Positions 50,867-58,781 of a stretch of DNA of 64,000 nt are shown here, piece after piece (within the stretch, counting starts at the first letter, position 1; every line of letters starts with the position of its first letter). Source of the DNA: Actinomycetes bacterium (GTDB taxonomy: Bacteria; Actinomycetota; Actinomycetes; Mycobacteriales; Mycobacteriaceae). Below the pieces are notes generated by a model. It had not been told where the DNA came from, did not search any database, and saw nothing but the letters and a program-made list of their open reading frames with translations. The translations under genes were made by a program, and so were the position numbers. The stretch lies in NCBI GenBank assembly GCA_023460175.1, contig JAEWRC010000194.1:7528-71527 (forward strand), written 5' to 3'.

Positions 50867-51946
50867 TCACACCCAGCGGGTGGCCTCCAGCTCCGGGGCC
50901 AGCGGCGGGCGCAGCGGGACGTCGAGGCCGTCGTAGATGCCGGGCTTCTGTTCGGCCAGCCAGCCGATGGCCCCGAGCAGCCGGTTGGCGGCGGTGGTGT
51001 TGCCGCCGTCGGCCCGGGTGCCGCCGGGCACATCGGCGCGGGTGATGATCGTCAGCTGCGGATCACCGTCGATGATCACGCGGTGATCGCCGGCGCCCTG
51101 CTCGGGCTGCGGCCAGTCCGGGGCGCAGGCCGGATCGATGCGGGTGATGTGCTCGACGACCACCCGCTGCCTGCCGTCGACCCAGCCGATCACCTTCAGG
51201 AAGAACGCGCCCTGGGTGCCGGCCGCGAAGTGGCCCATCGCGTTGTCGCAGGAGTTCTCCAAGGGCCGCCGTTCGACCTCCTCGGTGATCTCGTCGATCT
51301 CGAGGCCCAGGCCGCGGCCGATGAGCCGGACGTTGCCGCCCCACACCATGGTCGGTATCGAGGACAGCAACATCATCGGGATCTCGTCCATCGGGCCGCC
51401 GAAGCCACAGGACACCCGCACCGCATGCGGTTGGTCGTAGGTGGAGTAGTCGAAGATCTCCTGGCAACGGATGGTCCGGATCCGGGTGCACAGGCCCGCG
51501 GCCAGCACCGCCAGCGCGTCGTTGGCCCAACCCGGATCGATGCCGCTGACCAGCAGCGTCGAGCGACCCGCTTCGGCGGCGTCGGTGAGCCTCTTGACCC
51601 AGTCGGGCGGTGCCGAACGCGGATCGTAGAGCGAGTACAGCGACGGCGTAACCACGTGCGCGCCGGCGCGCAGGCACCGCTCGATGTCGGCCACGGCCTC
51701 GTCGGGGCGGATGTCGCCGGAGGCCAGGTAGGCCACCGCGTCGCAGTCGCGCAGTACGGCGTCGACGTCGTCGTTGGCCGACACCCCGGTCGGGGTGTCG
51801 AGTCGGGCGAAGGTCGCGGCGTCCTTGCCGACTTTCGCCGGCGTCGAGGTGATCAGCCCGACCAGCTGTAATCCCGGGAATCCGGTGGCCGACCGGATGG
51901 CCGCGGCGCCCATGTTGCCAGTTCCCCAGATCGCGAGTCGGTGCAT
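50867..51946 (-). CDS. NAD(P)H-dependent dehydrogenase-like protein (DapB-like), second paralogue
   Basis: A 359-residue relative of the protein at 879-1937: Rossmann motif LAIWGTGNMGAAAI, then VSGIDPGWANDAL, CQEIFDYSTYDQ and VVVEHITRIDPA. ATG at 51946 lies 6 nt after TAGGTT, a leaderless arrangement; GTG at 51952 is also in frame. Sits between pks (convergent, 4 bp) and fadE5 (divergent). Equivalent gene exists at this place in M. smegmatis as I recall it. Substrate unknown. Confidence 0.75.
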   Translation of the reverse strand: MHRLAIWGTGNMGAAAIRSATGFPGLQLVGLITSTPAKVGKDAATFARLDTPTGVSANDDVDAVLRDCDAVAYLASGDIRPDEAVADIERCLRAGAHVVTPSLYSLYDPRSAPPDWVKRLTDAAEAGRSTLLVSGIDPGWANDALAVLAAGLCTRIRTIRCQEIFDYSTYDQPHAVRVSCGFGGPMDEIPMMLLSSIPTMVWGGNVRLIGRGLGLEIDEITEEVERRPLENSCDNAMGHFAAGTQGAFFLKVIGWVDGRQRVVVEHITRIDPACAPDWPQPEQGAGDHRVIIDGDPQLTIITRADVPGGTRADGGNTTAANRLLGAIGWLAEQKPGIYDGLDVPLRPPLAPELEATRWV

Positions 51947-52040
51947 GGGCACAACCTAGCGGCAACGGGGGTGACAAGCGTCACCCTTGGCGCAAAAACG
52001 CGGCTCAGCGGGGGTGGACGGGCACGTTTTCCGAGGTCGG

Positions 52041-52056
52041 CCAACCGCTCGGTTGG
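52041..52056. promoter_or_regulatory. 16-bp dyad CCAACC-N4-GGTTGG upstream of fadE5
   Basis: Perfect 6-bp arms with a 4-bp spacer, the same 6-4-6 geometry as the neighbouring TTAC-type dyads but a different half-site. Possibly a separate TetR-family site. Confidence 0.4.
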
Positions 52057-52095
52057 TTAGTTGCGAGAAATAGCTCGCGCAGGCTTTGCGTTGAA

Positions 52096-52136
52096 GTTAC
52101 CGAGCGGTATAGTCAGCACAGTTACTGGTGGGTAAC
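52096..52136. promoter_or_regulatory. Two 16-bp TetR-type dyads upstream of fadE5
   Basis: GTTACCGAGCGGTATA (52096-52111) and GTTACTGGTGGGTAAC (52121-52136) share the STTACY-N4-RGTAAS pattern found again at 55841-55856 and 58755-58770. They lie 72-112 bp before the fadE5 GTG. Inferred operators of the TetR at 58121-58720. Confidence 0.55.
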
Positions 52137-52207
52137 TTATCCGTAGTACCCAACCGGAAAAGCTGAATATCGCCCATGCAAGTGGCAGTTCTCACCGAGG
52201 AGGAAAC

Positions 52208-54043
52208 GTGAGCCACTACAAGTCCAACGTTCGCGACCAGGAGTTCAACCTCTTTGAGGTATTCGGCGTCGACAAGGCGCTGGGCCAGGGCGCCTACAGC
52301 GATATCGACGTCGACACCGCCCGCGAGATGCTCAGCGAGATGGCCCGCCTGGCCGAGGGGCCGATCGCCGAGTCGTTCGTCGACGGCGACCGCAACCCGC
52401 CGGTGTTCGACCCGGCGACCCACTCCGTGAAGATCCCGGAGTCGTTCAAGAAGTCGATGCGGGCGCTGTACGACGGCGGCTGGGACAAGATCGGCATGCC
52501 CGAGCAGCTCGGCGGCATGCCGATGCCCCGCGCTCTGCAGTGGGCCCTGATCGAGCACATCCTGGGCGCCAACCCGGCCGCCTACATGTACGCCATGGGC
52601 AGCGGCATGGCCCTGATCATGCACAACCTGGCCACCGACGAACAGAAGAAGTGGGCCGAGTTGGCCGCCGAACGCTGTTGGGGCGCGACGATGGTGCTCA
52701 CCGAGCCCGACGCCGGTTCCGACGTCGGTGCCGGCCGCACCAAGGCCGTGCAGCAGGACGACGGGTCCTGGCACATCGACGGCGTGAAGCGGTTCATCAC
52801 CTCCGCCGATTCCGACGACATGTTCGAGAACATCTTCCACATGGTGCTGGCCCGCCCCGAGGGCGCCGGCCCGGGCACCAAGGGCCTGTCACTGTTCTTC
52901 GTGCCGAAGTTCCACTTCGACCCCGAGACGGGCGAACTCGGCGAGCGCAACGGCGTCTTCGTCACCAACGTCGAGCACAAGATGGGCCTCAAGGTCTCCA
53001 CCACGTGTGAACTGACCTTCGGCCAGCACGGCGTGCCCGCCAAGGGCTGGCTGGTCGGCGAGGTGCACGACGGCATCGCGCAGATGTTCGACGTCATCGA
53101 GCAGGCCCGGATGATGGTCGGCACCAAGGCCATCGCGACCCTGTCGACCGGTTACCTCAACGCGCTCGAGTACGCCAAGACCCGCGTGCAGGGCGCCGAC
53201 ATGACGCAGCTGACCGACAAGACCGCACCGCGCGTGACCATCACGCATCACCCGGACGTGCGTCGCAGCCTGATGACCCAGAAGGCCTACGCCGAGGGCA
53301 TGCGCGCGCTGTACCTGTACACCAGCACCTTCCAGGACGTCGAGGTCGCACAGACCCTGCACGGCGTCGACGCCGACATGGCGCTCAAGGTCAACGACCT
53401 GCTGCTGCCGGTGGTCAAGGGCTACGGCTCCGAGCAGGCCTACGCCAAGCTCACCGAGAGCCTGCAGACCTTCGGTGGTTCCGGCTTCCTGCAGGACTAC
53501 CCCATCGAGCAGTACATCCGCGACGCCAAGATCGACAGCCTCTACGAGGGCACCACCGCCATCCAGGCGCAGGACTTCTTCTTCCGCAAGATCGTCCGCG
53601 ACCAGGGCAGGGCGCTGGCGCACGTGGCCGGCGAGATCAGCGAGTTCATCAAGAACGAGTCGGGCAACGGCCGCCTCAAGAGCGAGCGGGCGCTGCTGTC
53701 CACCGCGCTCGAGGACGTCCAGGGCATGGCCGCTTCCCTGACCGGCTACCTAATGGCCGCGCAGGAGGAGCCCGCCAGCATCTACAAGGTAGGGCTGGGC
53801 TCGGTGCGCTTCCTGCTGTCGGTCGGTGACCTGCTGGTCGGCTGGCTGCTCGCCCGTCAGGCCGCGGTCGCCGTCGAGAAGCTCGACGCCGGCGCCACCG
53901 GCGACGACAAGGCGTTCTACGAGGGCAAGGTCGCCGTGGCCGGATTCTTCGCCAAGAGCATCCTGCCGCAGCTGACCGCCACCCGCGCGATCATCGAGAA
54001 CATCGACAACGACATCATGGAGCTCGACGAAGCGGCCTTCTGA
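52208..54043 (+). CDS. fadE5: Acyl-CoA dehydrogenase FadE5
   Basis: A 611-residue acyl-CoA dehydrogenase of the long type, with an N-terminal extension and a C-terminal helical domain (about 470-611). Seen: LTEPDAGSDVGAGRTKA (flavin/substrate loop), IDGVKRFITSADSDD, and catalytic Glu447 in LYEGTTAIQAQ. Desaturates fatty acyl-CoAs over a broad chain-length range in M. tuberculosis FadE5. GTG start at 52208 with GAGGAGGAAAC upstream. Two TetR-type dyads lie in its promoter; a terminator follows 14 bp after the stop. Confidence 0.92.
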   Translation: MSHYKSNVRDQEFNLFEVFGVDKALGQGAYSDIDVDTAREMLSEMARLAEGPIAESFVDGDRNPPVFDPATHSVKIPESFKKSMRALYDGGWDKIGMPEQLGGMPMPRALQWALIEHILGANPAAYMYAMGSGMALIMHNLATDEQKKWAELAAERCWGATMVLTEPDAGSDVGAGRTKAVQQDDGSWHIDGVKRFITSADSDDMFENIFHMVLARPEGAGPGTKGLSLFFVPKFHFDPETGELGERNGVFVTNVEHKMGLKVSTTCELTFGQHGVPAKGWLVGEVHDGIAQMFDVIEQARMMVGTKAIATLSTGYLNALEYAKTRVQGADMTQLTDKTAPRVTITHHPDVRRSLMTQKAYAEGMRALYLYTSTFQDVEVAQTLHGVDADMALKVNDLLLPVVKGYGSEQAYAKLTESLQTFGGSGFLQDYPIEQYIRDAKIDSLYEGTTAIQAQDFFFRKIVRDQGRALAHVAGEISEFIKNESGNGRLKSERALLSTALEDVQGMAASLTGYLMAAQEEPASIYKVGLGSVRFLLSVGDLLVGWLLARQAAVAVEKLDAGATGDDKAFYEGKVAVAGFFAKSILPQLTATRAIIENIDNDIMELDEAAF

Positions 54044-54057
54044 GCCGCATGAACCAC

Positions 54058-54093
54058 GACGGCCCCTGCGCGCGCATGCGTGCGGGGGCCGTC
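54058..54093. terminator. GC-rich terminator after fadE5
   Basis: Arms GACGGCCCC / GGGGCCGTC (9 bp, perfect) around an inner GC-rich hairpin, 14 nt after the stop. No U tract, as is common in mycobacteria. It can stop transcripts from both sides. Confidence 0.7.
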
Positions 54094-54131
54094 GCCAATT
54101 CTGTGGGTCTTTGGAGGTCCGGACATAAGGG

Positions 54132-54227
54132 CGGGTTCGGGAGGACATTGAGTGCGCCTCATTTAGATCTCGCGCGTCCGACCTTCGCCTCTTCGTCGGC
54201 ACTTTGGATTGGTCACTCCCGAACCCG
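54132..54227. other. Long-range 12-bp inverted repeat enclosing a possible multibranch RNA
   Basis: CGGGTTCGGGAG (54132-54143) pairs perfectly with CTCCCGAACCCG (54216-54227) across 72 nt. Inside are TGAG/CTCA and CCGAC/GTCGG hairpins, so the whole could fold as a closed multibranch structure. It lies in the 414-bp fadE5-fadA2 gap beyond the fadE5 terminator, so on the minus strand it would be downstream of the F6-like sRNA. Confidence 0.45.
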
Positions 54228-54240
54228 TCGTAGCGACGAT

Positions 54241-54259
54241 GCTACGCCTGTGGCGTAGC
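54241..54259. other. 8-bp hairpin with an alternative pairing
   Basis: GCTACGCC-TGT-GGCGTAGC is a perfect hairpin. Its left arm can instead pair with GTAGC at 54230-54234, giving two mutually exclusive folds. Borders the multibranch structure at 54132-54227. Confidence 0.4.
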
Positions 54260-54289
54260 TCACACCAGAGGGAATTTCCGGAGGTGGCT

Positions 54290-54400
54290 CCTGGAGTCCC
54301 CTCGGCTCCAGCAGCACCCGTCGCCGCACCCCGGAAAGGAGGATGGCCCGTGTTGCCGTCGGGTCGGGGGGTCAGACGGCAACACGGAGCCAACCAGTAC
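54290..54400 (-). ncRNA. F6: F6-like sigma-F-dependent small RNA
   Basis: In M. tuberculosis the sRNA F6 (ncRv10243) lies between fadA2 and fadE5 in the fadA2 direction and has a sigma-F promoter. Here the same gap has GGTTT-N15-GGGTAA at 54431-54406 on the minus strand, then a perfect 13-bp hairpin (CCGTGTTGCCGTC / GACGGCAACACGG, 54348-54387) with a C-rich 14-nt loop on the RNA strand, then a second hairpin CTGGAG/CTCCAG (54291-54311). Length near 110 nt fits. Ends are approximate. The C-rich loop would be the seed for pairing to mRNA ribosome binding sites. Confidence 0.7.
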
Positions 54401-54405
54401 ATCGA

Positions 54406-54431
54406 TTACCCCCTCGGGAGCGTTACAAACC
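54406..54431 (-). promoter_or_regulatory. Sigma-F promoter of the F6-like sRNA
   Basis: On the minus strand GGTTT (54431-54427) and GGGTAA (54411-54406) are 15 nt apart, matching the mycobacterial sigma-F consensus GGTTT-N15-17-GGGTAT. Transcription would begin near 54399. Confidence 0.7.
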
Positions 54432-54457
54432 CGGGGCAGCAAATTTCTGGCTGATTT

Positions 54458-55780
54458 CTAGGCCTCGAGGATGGCGGTCACACCCTGGCCGCCGGCGGCG
54501 CAGATGGAGATCAGGCCGCGCACGGTACGACCACCGGCCTCGGCCTTCTTCTCCTGCAATTGCTTGGCCAACTGCGCGACGATCCGCCCCCCGGTGGCGG
54601 CGAACGGATGCCCGGCCGCCAGTGAGGAGCCGTTGACGTTGAGCTTGCCGCGGTCGATCGAACCCAGTGGCCCGTCGAGCCCCAGTCGCTGCGTGCAGTA
54701 CTCCTCGGACTCCCAGGCCTGCAACGCGGCCAGCACCACCGAGGCGAAGGCCTCGTGGATCTCGTAGTAGTCAAAGTCCTGCAGCGACAGACCGTTCCGG
54801 GCCAGCAGCCGCGGCACCGCGTAGGTGGGCGCCATCAGCAGCCCGTCGGCGCCGCTGACGTAGTCCACCGCCGCGGTCTCGGCGTCGACGAGGTAGGCCA
54901 GCACCGGCAACCCGTGATCGGCGGCCCACTGCTCGCTAGCCAGCAGCGCCACCGACGCCCCGTCGGTCAGCGGCGTGGAGTTGCCCGCGGTCATCGTGGC
55001 GTCGCCGTTGCGGACACCGAAGACCGGCTTGAGCTTGGCCAGCTTCTCCGGCGAGGAGTCCGGACGCAGATTGTCGTCGCGGTAGAGCCCCAGGAACGGC
55101 GTCACCAGGTCGTCGAAGAAACCGCGGTCATAGGCGGCGGCCATGTTGCGGTGGCTGGCGGCGGCAAGCTCGTCCTGGTCGACGCGCTTGATCCCCAGCT
55201 GCTTGGCGGTGACGGCGGCGTGCTCCCCCATCGACAGGCCGGTGCGGGGCTCGCCGTTGGTCGGAATCTGCACGCCGAGCGAGGCGGGCAGCTTGCCCAC
55301 CAGCTTCAGCCGCTCCAGGTTGGACTTGGACCGGCGCAGGCTCAGCAGCACCCGGCGCAGGTCGTCGCCGAAGGCGATGGGCGCATCGGAGGTGGTGTCC
55401 ACCCCGCCGGCCGCAGCGACCTCATAGCGGCCCAGGGCGATGCCGTCGGCGGCCGCGATGGCCGACTGCAGGCCGGTGCCGCAGGCCTGCTGCAGGTCGA
55501 AGGCCGGGGTGTCCGCAGACAGCGCGCTGCCCAGCACGCACTCGCGCATCAGGTTGAAGTCGCGGCTGTGCTTGAGCACCGCGCCGCCGATCACCATGTC
55601 CAGGCGCTGCCCGGTCAGGTCGAACCGCTCGACCAGGCCGTCCAGCGCGGCGGTGAACATGTCCTGGTTGGACGCCTGCGCGTAGGCGCCGTCGGAGCGG
55701 GCGAACGGGATGCGGTTACCGCCCAGGACCGCGACGGGGCGCCGGTTCTTGGTCGGGTTCGATTGCGCGTTGGTGGCCAC
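54458..55780 (-). CDS. fadA2: Acetyl-CoA acetyltransferase FadA2
   Basis: A 440-residue thiolase. Nucleophilic Cys100 in QQACGTGLQ, His region YEIHEAFASVV, second His in AAGHPFAATGGRI and second Cys in ISICAAGGQG. The usual NEAFA is HEAFA, as in FadI-like thiolases. Cleaves 3-ketoacyl-CoA in beta-oxidation (or the reverse). GTG start at 55780 with GGAGA upstream. Divergent to fabG4; a 16-bp dyad lies between. Corresponds to Rv0243. Confidence 0.9.
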   Translation of the reverse strand: MATNAQSNPTKNRRPVAVLGGNRIPFARSDGAYAQASNQDMFTAALDGLVERFDLTGQRLDMVIGGAVLKHSRDFNLMRECVLGSALSADTPAFDLQQACGTGLQSAIAAADGIALGRYEVAAAGGVDTTSDAPIAFGDDLRRVLLSLRRSKSNLERLKLVGKLPASLGVQIPTNGEPRTGLSMGEHAAVTAKQLGIKRVDQDELAAASHRNMAAAYDRGFFDDLVTPFLGLYRDDNLRPDSSPEKLAKLKPVFGVRNGDATMTAGNSTPLTDGASVALLASEQWAADHGLPVLAYLVDAETAAVDYVSGADGLLMAPTYAVPRLLARNGLSLQDFDYYEIHEAFASVVLAALQAWESEEYCTQRLGLDGPLGSIDRGKLNVNGSSLAAGHPFAATGGRIVAQLAKQLQEKKAEAGGRTVRGLISICAAGGQGVTAILEA

Positions 55781-55840
55781 GGGTATCTCCGTCGAGTCGG
55801 TTTGAGGTGGATGCCAATGACGGCCATACTACCGACAGTT

Positions 55841-55856
55841 CTTACTCTCAAGTAAG
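55841..55856. promoter_or_regulatory. 16-bp dyad CTTACT-N4-AGTAAG between fadA2 and fabG4
   Basis: CTTACTCTCAAGTAAG has perfect 6-bp arms. It lies 61 bp from fadA2 and 59 bp from fabG4, so it can control both divergent genes. Same pattern as at 52096-52136 and 58755-58770. Confidence 0.6.
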
Positions 55857-55914
55857 TTCGTCTATGACAACTGAGACTGACAGCTGAGACTTCTGACATC
55901 GAGAGGTGAACGCC

Positions 55915-57288
55915 GTGGCTCCCAAGCTCCCCAACGACCTGTACGCACAGGTGGTCCTGTCCGGGCCCGGATCGTTTCTGGCCAAGCAACTCGGCATCCC
56001 GCAGCCCGAGACGCTGCGCCGATACCGTCCCGGCGACCCCGCGCTGGCGGGTCCGCTGCTGATCGGCGGCGAGGGCCGCATCGCCGAACCCATGCGCGCC
56101 GCGCTGGCCGACGACTACGACCTGGTGGGCAACAACCTCGGCGGGCGCTGGGCCGACAAGTTCGGCGGCCTGCTGTTCGACGCCACCGGCATCACCACCC
56201 CGGCCGGTCTGAAGGCCCTGCACGACTTCTTCACCCCGCTGCTGCGCAACGTCGGTCCGTCCGGCCGCATCGTCGTGGTCGGCACCACACCGGAGGACAC
56301 CGACAGCGCCGACGAGCGGATCGCCCAGCGCGCCCTGGAGGGCTTCACCCGATCGCTGGGCAAGGAGATGCAGCGCGGCGCGACGGTGTCGCTGGTGTAC
56401 CTGTCGCCGGCCGCGAAGCCGGCGGCCACCGGCCTCGAGGCCACGCTGCGGTTCCTGCTGTCGGCCAAGTCGGCCTACGTCGACGGGCAGGTCTTCTACG
56501 TCGGCGCGGCCGATTCGACCGCGCCCGCCGACTGGGACAAGCCGCTGGACGGGAAGGTCGCCATCGTGACCGGCGCGGCCCGCGGCATCGGCGCGACCAT
56601 CGCCGAGGTGTTCGCCCGCGACGGCGCCAAGGTGGTGTGCATCGACATGGCCGCGCCCGAGGGCGCCCCGGACGCGCTCGGCGAGACCGCGACCAAGGTC
56701 GGCGGCACCGCCCTGGCTCTGGATGTCACCGCCGACGACGCGGTGCAGCGGATCACCGACCACCTGCGCGAGCACCACGGCGGCAAGGCCGACATCCTGG
56801 TCAACAACGCCGGCATCACCCGCGACAAGCTGCTGGCCAACATGGACGACGCCCGCTGGGACGCCGTCATCGCGGTCAATCTGCTTGCCCCGCAACGCCT
56901 TACCGAGGGTCTGGTGGACAGCGGTGTCCTCGGCGCGGGCGGACGGGTGATCGGGCTGTCGTCGATGGCCGGCATCGCCGGCAACCGGGGCCAGACCAAC
57001 TACGCGGCCACCAAGGCGGGCATGATCGGCCTCACCGAGGCGCTGGCTCCCAAGCTGGCCGAGAAGGACATCACCATCAACGCCGTCGCGCCGGGATTCA
57101 TCGAGACCAAGATGACCGAGGCCATCCCGTTCGCCACCCGCGAGGTGGGCCGCCGGATGAACTCGCTGTTCCAGGGCGGCCAACCCGTCGACGTCGCCGA
57201 GGCCATCGCCTACTTCGCCGGCCCGGCCTCGAACGCCGTGACCGCCAACACGATCCGGGTCTGCGGCCAGGCCATGCTGGGGGCATGA
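55915..57288 (+). CDS. fabG4: High-molecular-weight 3-oxoacyl-ACP reductase FabG4
   Basis: A 457-residue two-domain reductase. The N-terminal half (1-205) is a degenerate flavodoxin-like domain; the C-terminal half is a complete SDR: TGAARGIGATIAEV, NNAG in LVNNAGITRDK, Ser in LSSMAG, and YxxxK in NYAATKAGM. NADH-dependent reduction of 3-ketoacyl substrates. Start at GTG 55915 (MAPKLPND) matches the known Rv0242c start and has GAGAGGTGA upstream; GTG 55906 is also in frame. Coupled to htdX by ATGA overlap. Confidence 0.9.
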   Translation: MAPKLPNDLYAQVVLSGPGSFLAKQLGIPQPETLRRYRPGDPALAGPLLIGGEGRIAEPMRAALADDYDLVGNNLGGRWADKFGGLLFDATGITTPAGLKALHDFFTPLLRNVGPSGRIVVVGTTPEDTDSADERIAQRALEGFTRSLGKEMQRGATVSLVYLSPAAKPAATGLEATLRFLLSAKSAYVDGQVFYVGAADSTAPADWDKPLDGKVAIVTGAARGIGATIAEVFARDGAKVVCIDMAAPEGAPDALGETATKVGGTALALDVTADDAVQRITDHLREHHGGKADILVNNAGITRDKLLANMDDARWDAVIAVNLLAPQRLTEGLVDSGVLGAGGRVIGLSSMAGIAGNRGQTNYAATKAGMIGLTEALAPKLAEKDITINAVAPGFIETKMTEAIPFATREVGRRMNSLFQGGQPVDVAEAIAYFAGPASNAVTANTIRVCGQAMLGA

Positions 57289-58124
57289 TGAGCAGCAGCC
57301 TTCTCAACATGGCCCGCGCGGCCGTCGGCGCCCTGCCGCTGATCCCGCGCGGCGACGCCCTGCCCGAGCGGACCATGACCGTCACCGATCTGGCCATCGA
57401 CCGGGACAACGTCGCGGCCTACGCCGCGGTGACGGGCCTGCGGTTCCGTGACACGGTGCCGGTGACCTACCCGTTCACGCTGACCTTCCCGACGGTGATG
57501 GAGCTGATCACCGGCTTCGACTTCCCGTTCGCGGCAATGGGTTCGGTGCACGTCGAGAACCACATCACCCAGCACCGGCCGATCGGCGTCACCGACACCG
57601 TGTCGGTCAAGACGGAGGCGACCAACCTGCGCGAACACCGCAAGGGCCTGCTCGTCGACGTCGTCACCGACGTGCACGTGGGCAACGAGTTGGCCTGGCA
57701 CCAGGTCACGACGTTCCTGCACCAGCAGCGGACCAGCCTGTCCGACGAGCCCAAGCCGCCGCCGGTCAAGCAGCCGAAGCTGCCGCCGCCGAACTCGATC
57801 CTGCGGATCACCCCCGGCCAGATCCGTCGCTACGCCGCCGTGGGCGGGGACCGCAACCCGATCCACACCAGCTCGCTGGGCGCCAAGCTGTTCGGCTTCC
57901 CCACGGTGATCGCGCACGGGATGTTCAGCGCCGCAGCGGTGTTGGCCAACATCGACGGCCAGCTGCCGGATGCGCTGCGGTACTCGGTGAAGTTCGGCAA
58001 GCCGATCATCCTGCCGGCCAGCCCCGGGCTGTACGTGGACCGCGTCGCCGACGGCTGGGACCTGTCGCTGCGCAACCTGGCCAAGGGCTATCCGCACCTG
58101 ACCGGCGAGGTCCGCGCGCTCTAA
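57285..58124 (+). CDS. htdX: (R)-3-hydroxyacyl dehydratase HtdX (MaoC family)
   Basis: A 279-residue double hot-dog dehydratase. The catalytic hydratase-2 motif is in the second half: VGGDRNPIHTS...GFPTVIAHGMFSAA (split), with catalytic Asp and His. The first half is a degenerate hot dog. Reversibly dehydrates (R)-3-hydroxyacyl-ACP/CoA, the step after FabG4. ATG at 57285 overlaps the fabG4 stop (ATGA). Corresponds to Rv0241c. Its end overlaps the convergent TetR gene by 4 nt. Confidence 0.9.
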   Translation: MMSSSLLNMARAAVGALPLIPRGDALPERTMTVTDLAIDRDNVAAYAAVTGLRFRDTVPVTYPFTLTFPTVMELITGFDFPFAAMGSVHVENHITQHRPIGVTDTVSVKTEATNLREHRKGLLVDVVTDVHVGNELAWHQVTTFLHQQRTSLSDEPKPPPVKQPKLPPPNSILRITPGQIRRYAAVGGDRNPIHTSSLGAKLFGFPTVIAHGMFSAAAVLANIDGQLPDALRYSVKFGKPIILPASPGLYVDRVADGWDLSLRNLAKGYPHLTGEVRAL

Positions 58125-58720
58125 CGGTTCTCCGGCTTGCCCTTCAGGCCGCGCCAGAACAGGTTGATCAGCAGCTCGGCGGCGTCGTCGACGTCGACGT
58201 CGCCGGCGCTGACCCGGGCGGCCACCGCCTCGCCGGCCCCCACCAGCGCGATCGCCATCATGTGGAAGTCGGTGCCGGGCTCGGGATTCCGCGTGCCCGT
58301 CGAGAGCAGCCGGGCCACCAGGTCGATGATCCGCTCGCGCCCGTCGCGCACGGTGTGGGCGAACGCCTGCGAGCTGGTGGCCTGCGTGTAGAGCACGATC
58401 CACGACGCGCGGTTGGCGTCGATGTAGCTCAGGAACGTCAGGATGGTCTTGCGCAGCATGTCGCGCGGCGGCAGCGTGAAGTCCACGTCGGCGCGCACGG
58501 CCTCGATGAACCGGCCCAGTTCGCGGTTCAGGCACGCGCCGAACAGGTCTTCCTTCGAGCCGTAGTAGAGGTAGAGCATCGGCTTGGAGATCTCGGCCTT
58601 CGCCGCGATGGCGTCCATCGACGTCTCGTGATAGCCGTTGACGGAGAACACCTCGACCGCGGCGTCGAGCATCTGCTGCTCGCGGACGGCACGCGGCAAC
58701 CGCTTGGTACCACCTGCCAT
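58121..58720 (-). CDS. TetR-family regulator (Rv0238-like)
   Basis: A 199-residue TetR protein with a clear helix-turn-helix at about 12-58 (REQQMLDAAVEVF, TSMDAIAAKAEISKPMLYLY). ATG at 58720 (MAGGTKRLP) has AAGGGTGGG upstream; a TTG at 58750 would add ten residues. A 16-bp dyad CTTACT-N4-GGTAAG lies 34 bp upstream, consistent with autoregulation. The same dyad before fadE5 and between fadA2 and fabG4 suggests it controls the local fatty-acid genes. Confidence 0.85.
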   Translation of the reverse strand: MAGGTKRLPRAVREQQMLDAAVEVFSVNGYHETSMDAIAAKAEISKPMLYLYYGSKEDLFGACLNRELGRFIEAVRADVDFTLPPRDMLRKTILTFLSYIDANRASWIVLYTQATSSQAFAHTVRDGRERIIDLVARLLSTGTRNPEPGTDFHMMAIALVGAGEAVAARVSAGDVDVDDAAELLINLFWRGLKGKPENR

Positions 58721-58754
58721 GCGCCCACCCTTCGCCGAACGATCCGGCAAACAT

Positions 58755-58770
58755 CTTACTGGGCGGTAAG
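58755..58770. promoter_or_regulatory. 16-bp dyad CTTACT-N4-GGTAAG upstream of the TetR gene
   Basis: CTTACTGGGCGGTAAG has one mismatch between arms. It lies between the TetR start (58720) and the end of lpqI (58782). Probable autoregulatory operator. Confidence 0.6.
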
Positions 58771-58781
58771 CAGGCGGCGAA

